DNA from: an uncultured Mycobacteriaceae bacterium
Lineage (GTDB): Bacteria > Actinomycetota > Actinomycetes > Mycobacteriales > Mycobacteriaceae
NCBI GenBank assembly: GCA_902826815.1
Contig: CADEGF010000014.1
Location: 1 to 64,000, forward strand
Reading direction: 5' to 3'
Length of the DNA stretch: 64,000 nucleotides
Within the stretch, counting starts at the first letter, position 1. Every line of letters begins with the position of its first letter. The position numbers and the translations under genes are program-made. A model generated the notes under the pieces. That model did not search any database. It saw only the letters and a list, made by a program, of their open reading frames with translations, and was not told the origin of the DNA. Positions 60,756 through 64,000 of the stretch are shown here, piece after piece.

Positions 60756-62347
60756 GTTCCGACGCCATCGTCATCGGGGCCGGCTTCGCGGGCCTGTACG
60801 CGGTGTACCGGTGCGCGTCGGCGGGGTTGACGGTGCTGGGTATCGAGGCGGCGCCGAGCGTCGGCGGCACCTGGTACTGGAACCGCTATCCCGGCGCGCG
60901 CTGTGACGTCGAAAGCGTTGACTACTCCTACTCATTCGACGACGAGTTGCAGAACGACTGGACGTGGACCGAGCGGTTCGCGGCGCAGCCCGAGATCCTC
61001 GCGTACCTCGACCACGTTGCCGACAGATTCGACCTGCACCGGCATTACCAGTTCAACACGGAGGTCGTCGGCGCTCAGTTCGACGAGGGCGCGGGCGAGT
61101 GGATCGTGCAGACGTCGACCGGTGAGAAACATCGCGCAAGGTTCCTGCTGTGCGCGACCGGATGCCTGTCGGCGGTGAACCGGCCCGATATCCCCGGCGT
61201 CGACGACTTCGCGGGCGAGGTCTACTACACCGGGGCGTGGCCGCGCGAGGATCCGACGCTGCGCGGCAAGAAGATCGGCGTCATCGGCACCGGCTCGTCG
61301 GGTATCCAGGTGACGCCGATCCTCGCCGAGCAGGCCGAGTCGCTTGTGGTGTTCCAGCGTTCACCCAATTACACGATTCCGATGCCGAACTACCCGTGGT
61401 CGGATGAAGACATACAGCGCATCCGTCGCGAATACCCCGATCGCCGAGAGCGTTCGGCGTACGCACCGGCTGGCACGCCGCACGGCACATATCACCAAAG
61501 CGCGCTCGACACCGATGCCGAAGCGCGCGACGAGGCCATGTGGGCGCGCTGGCGCGACGGCGGCGTGCTGTTCAGCAAGACGTTCCCGGACCAGATGTCG
61601 GTGCTGAGGGCCAACGACATCGCGCGGCAGTTCGCCGAGGACCGCATCCGCGACATCGTCGCAGATCCTGCGGTCGCCGAGGACCTGATCCCCACCGACC
61701 ACCCGATCGGAACGAAGCGGATCTGCACTGACGCCGGTTACTACGCGACGTTCAACCGCGACAACGTGCAGTTGGTGAACCTGCGCCGAGAGCCGATCGA
61801 GGCGATCACCGCTGATGGCGTGCGGACCAGCGAGGGCGTGTATGGCTGCGATGTGCTCGTGTTCGCAACAGGTTTCGACGCGTTGACAGGCGCCATGACG
61901 CACATCGATCCCGTCGGACCGTACGGGGATCGACTATCCGAGCTATGGGCGGACGGGCCGGTGACGTTTCTCGGGATCATGATGCCGCGACTGCCGAACC
62001 TGTTCAGCTTCAGTGGCCCTGGCAGCCCGTCGGTGCTTTCGAACATGGTGCTGCACGCCGAGGTGCAGGTCGACTGGGCCGTCGACCTGATGGTTGAAGC
62101 CGGACGCAGGGGTATCACCGAGGTCGAGCCGCGCCGCGACGCCTCGGAGGCATGGACGAGCCACGTCGCCGAGGCCGCCGAGAAGACGCTGTTCCCGAAG
62201 GCGCAGTCGTCGTGGTACCTGGGCTCCAACATCGACGGCAAGAAGCGGGTGTTCATGCCCTACATCGGCGGCTTCGGCAACTACCGCCGGTCGCTGGACG
62301 ACGTTGCGGCGCAGGGCTATCCCGGCCTCGTGCTGACGACACGCTGA
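60752..62347 (+). CDS. Flavin monooxygenase, Baeyer-Villiger type with altered fingerprint
   Basis: 531 residues with the FAD motif GAGFAG, GGTWYWNRYPGARCDVES and a second Rossmann motif GTGSSGIQ. The BVMO fingerprint FxGxxxHxxxWP reads FAGEVYYTGAWP, with Tyr159 at the His position. The rest resembles cyclohexanone/steroid monooxygenases. It probably inserts oxygen into a ketone to give an ester, which the esterase encoded just upstream could open. The His change leaves real BVMO activity uncertain. Confidence 0.88.
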   Translation: MSSDAIVIGAGFAGLYAVYRCASAGLTVLGIEAAPSVGGTWYWNRYPGARCDVESVDYSYSFDDELQNDWTWTERFAAQPEILAYLDHVADRFDLHRHYQFNTEVVGAQFDEGAGEWIVQTSTGEKHRARFLLCATGCLSAVNRPDIPGVDDFAGEVYYTGAWPREDPTLRGKKIGVIGTGSSGIQVTPILAEQAESLVVFQRSPNYTIPMPNYPWSDEDIQRIRREYPDRRERSAYAPAGTPHGTYHQSALDTDAEARDEAMWARWRDGGVLFSKTFPDQMSVLRANDIARQFAEDRIRDIVADPAVAEDLIPTDHPIGTKRICTDAGYYATFNRDNVQLVNLRREPIEAITADGVRTSEGVYGCDVLVFATGFDALTGAMTHIDPVGPYGDRLSELWADGPVTFLGIMMPRLPNLFSFSGPGSPSVLSNMVLHAEVQVDWAVDLMVEAGRRGITEVEPRRDASEAWTSHVAEAAEKTLFPKAQSSWYLGSNIDGKKRVFMPYIGGFGNYRRSLDDVAAQGYPGLVLTTR

Positions 62348-62348
62348 A

Positions 62349-63125
62349 TCAGTCATGCACGGCTTTGGCGAGCGCGACGTATTTGGTCAGCTCCGCCGGA
62401 TCGCGGGTCGCCTCGCGGACAACGCGGATGACGACGTATGCGCGGGCACGGTCCTCGTCGAAGCCTCCGGCGTCGACCAATGAGTAGAAGCGCCGCTGCA
62501 CGCCGAAGCGGACGTTGTCGGCGAGCTCGTCCCAGCGATGCCACAGCATCGGCGCGACCTCGAAGTGCGGATCGCCGTTGAGAGGCATCGGTGAGATGGC
62601 CAGCCACGGTTCACGATCGGCGGCCAAGACGTTCCCGTAGTGCAGGTTGCCGTGCAGGACATCGCCATCGGCATGGGCTGCGAGATCGCGACACAAGGTG
62701 ATCGCCTGCTCGACGAGGCGGTGGGGGACCGCAGCACTGCGCGGAAGGGCGGCGAACTCGTCGGCCCACTGCTCGAGAAGCGAGGAAAGCGACGGCAATT
62801 GCGGCATCGCAGGCACGAGTAGGCGTCGATACAACGCGGCGACGGCCTCACATGCCTCGACATCGGACAAACTCCGCAGCGACTCCGGCCGCAGCCGCTC
62901 AAGCAGTAGTGCCCGTCGGTGCGGGTCCGCCCGCAGCAGCCGTACGGCGCCGGCACCGTTCCACCGCCGCAGCACCAGGTGCTCGTGTTCGGAGTGGCCG
63001 ATCTTGAGCACCGCCGGAACTCCGTCAGCCGATCGCACAGGCAGCACCACAGCGCGAGAGCCACGCACCGCGTCGCCCTCGGCCCGCAGGCCCCACTCGT
63101 CGACGAGTTCGTCGAGGTCGCTCAC
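62349..63125 (-). CDS. APH(6)/streptomycin 6-kinase-like protein with degenerate active site
   Basis: 258 residues from the GTG at 63125. The family layout is clear (VLKIG with Lys41; LLLERL; the C-terminal catalytic region). The catalytic loop, normally HGDLHxxN, reads HGNLHYGN (Asn160), and the magnesium motif, normally IDPKP, reads ISPMP (Ser178). Both essential Asp are gone, so it is unlikely to phosphorylate aminoglycosides and should not be called a resistance gene. It may bind nucleotide or sugar. Confidence 0.82.
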   Translation of the reverse strand: MSDLDELVDEWGLRAEGDAVRGSRAVVLPVRSADGVPAVLKIGHSEHEHLVLRRWNGAGAVRLLRADPHRRALLLERLRPESLRSLSDVEACEAVAALYRRLLVPAMPQLPSLSSLLEQWADEFAALPRSAAVPHRLVEQAITLCRDLAAHADGDVLHGNLHYGNVLAADREPWLAISPMPLNGDPHFEVAPMLWHRWDELADNVRFGVQRRFYSLVDAGGFDEDRARAYVVIRVVREATRDPAELTKYVALAKAVHD

Positions 63126-63169
63126 CGCATCACGATAGTGCGATCGTCCCGCGGCGATCGTCGCCGGCT

Positions 63170-63209
63170 GACCTGTGAAGTTGCTCAGCGGCCGACCTGT
63201 GAAGTTGCT
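63170..63209. repeat. Direct repeat pair in divergent promoter
   Basis: GACCTGTGAAGTTGCT occurs at 63170-63185 and 63194-63209, in the same orientation and 24 bases apart start to start. An AT-rich palindrome GAATATATTC (63216-63225) follows. This lies between the APH-like gene and the MFS gene and is likely regulatory. Confidence 0.7.
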
Positions 63210-63234
63210 GAACGGGAATATATTCATATATGTC

Positions 63235-64000
63235 TTGGCTGAAGCGACGCGTGCGCGCTCCAGTCCCTTCGATCAGCCGCCCCAACGTGATGTGGCGCTG
63301 CCGGATGGACCCGACGGCCAACTTCAGGCAGGGCTGATGCGACAGGGACCCCTTGCCGGACGCTATCCGGCGGTGGCCGCCATGGTCACCCTCGCGTTGA
63401 TCCCCTATCTGGCGCTGTCGTCGGCGATCGACCCGTTGGTGCCGATCATCTCCGAACAACTGCACATGACCACCCAGGAGATGACCCTGGCGTCCGGTCT
63501 GGGCAACGCAGCGTATGCGGTCGGCACGGTGCTCGCGGTGCAATTCGCCCAGCATCTGCCGCAGCGCAGGATGCTGCTTCTCTATGCGGTGGTGCTTGCG
63601 GTGGGCTCCGTGCTCGCAGCGGCCGCGCAGAACGCAGGCATGTACATCGGCGGGCACGTGCTGCAGGGGCTCGCGACGAGCATGCTGCTGATCGCCGCCG
63701 CGCCGCCGCTGACGATCGGCTTCCCGAGGGACAAACTCCGCAACACCGCGGTGATCATGAACATGTGCGTCTTCGGTGCGGTCGCGCTGGGTCCTTTCAT
63801 TGGCGGCGCGCAGGCCGAGGCGCACGCCTGGCGTCCGCTGTTCTGGATCGTCGCAGCGATCGCGGTGCTCGCTTTGATCATGGCGGCGTTGACATTTGAG
63901 GATGCCCCGCCCGCCGATCTCGATGCGCCGCGCGACCTCAGGGCAATCGGGCTCGCGGCGGTCGGATGTACCGCCGCGTTCGTCGGCGCCGCACAACTGA
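63235..64000 (+). CDS. MFS transporter, N-terminal part (runs off the window)
   Basis: An open frame from a TTG at 63235 (or ATG 63337) continues past the last base. It encodes at least six hydrophobic segments, with VAAMVTLALIPYLALSSAID, a QFAQHLPQRRMLLLYAVVL motif A-like loop, and MLLIAAAPPLTIGFPRDKL. The order fits a DHA2-type drug or metabolite exporter of the major facilitator superfamily. Truncated only by the window edge. Confidence 0.8.
   Translation, partial: MAEATRARSSPFDQPPQRDVALPDGPDGQLQAGLMRQGPLAGRYPAVAAMVTLALIPYLALSSAIDPLVPIISEQLHMTTQEMTLASGLGNAAYAVGTVLAVQFAQHLPQRRMLLLYAVVLAVGSVLAAAAQNAGMYIGGHVLQGLATSMLLIAAAPPLTIGFPRDKLRNTAVIMNMCVFGAVALGPFIGGAQAEAHAWRPLFWIVAAIAVLALIMAALTFEDAPPADLDAPRDLRAIGLAAVGCTAAFVGAAQL

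Noticed and set aside
62349-63125. Streptomycin/aminoglycoside resistance kinase
   Set aside because: Both catalytic Asp positions are substituted (HGN, SPMP), so resistance activity is not supported.

Overview
This is a GC-rich actinobacterial chromosome segment. It most resembles an environmental, fast-growing Mycobacterium (Mycolicibacterium). That reading rests on the DUF7159, Rv2525c-like DUF1906, cutinase, CadI and CYP125 proteins, the deazaflavin-type nitroreductase, frequent GTG/TTG starts and long strings of genes overlapping by 1-8 bases. Nearly all functions below are inferred from protein motifs read by eye; no database search was run.

Layout. 1-340: a decayed tRNA-Tyr-like sequence followed by a strong terminator. 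399-2017: a solute-binding-like protein and a short-chain dehydrogenase (SDR) with no catalytic Tyr. 2266-4406: a truncated membrane-protein remnant, then a secreted protein built of YadA-head-like repeats. 4896-8319: a short LuxR/ATPase regulator followed by a nitrile hydratase/thiocyanate hydrolase-like operon. 8330-9991: an acetolactate synthase-like ThDP (thiamine diphosphate) enzyme. 10087-13284: an arsenic/cadmium resistance island (arsC, ACR3, arsR, then cadI/arsI divergent from a second arsR) with a shared operator motif. 13293-18407: a DUF4239 protein, a Tat-secreted DUF1906 protein, a cutinase, and a large flippase-like membrane protein carrying a kinase-like segment.

18431-37412 is dominated by sugar-acid catabolism. 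A nine-gene operon encodes a dipeptide-type ABC importer, a TauE-like permease, an IclR regulator, glucarate dehydratase and a 2-hydroxyacid dehydrogenase. Further on, a second glucarate dehydratase-like enzyme, 5-dehydro-4-deoxyglucarate dehydratase and 2,5-dioxovalerate dehydrogenase complete a route from glucarate to 2-oxoglutarate. Between them lie a hydrolase-cyclase fusion, a LysR regulator and a diguanylate cyclase.

37639-51198 holds envelope and signalling genes: a DUF7159 protein, an M15 peptidase, a second diguanylate cyclase, a shortened sugar dehydrogenase, and two adjacent membrane Ser/Thr kinases. The second kinase is fused to an extracellular amino-acid-binding-type solute-binding domain. 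A 53-residue Cys-rich peptide, a ThrE-type exporter and an alanine/glycine symporter follow.

51274-62347 looks like a sterol side-chain-type degradation module: two acyl-CoA dehydrogenases, two MaoC halves, an Ltp2-like aldolase, DUF35 and FadD17-like proteins in one overlapping operon, then an SDR, a CYP125-like P450, an HSL-type esterase and a Baeyer-Villiger-type monooxygenase. The window closes with an APH(6)-like protein that has lost both catalytic Asp residues and the start of an MFS transporter running off the end.

The most unusual items are the kinase/solute-binding-protein fusion, the Cys-rich peptide, the YadA-like repeat protein, the APH pseudokinase, and the pairing of a peptide-type ABC importer with glucarate dehydratase.
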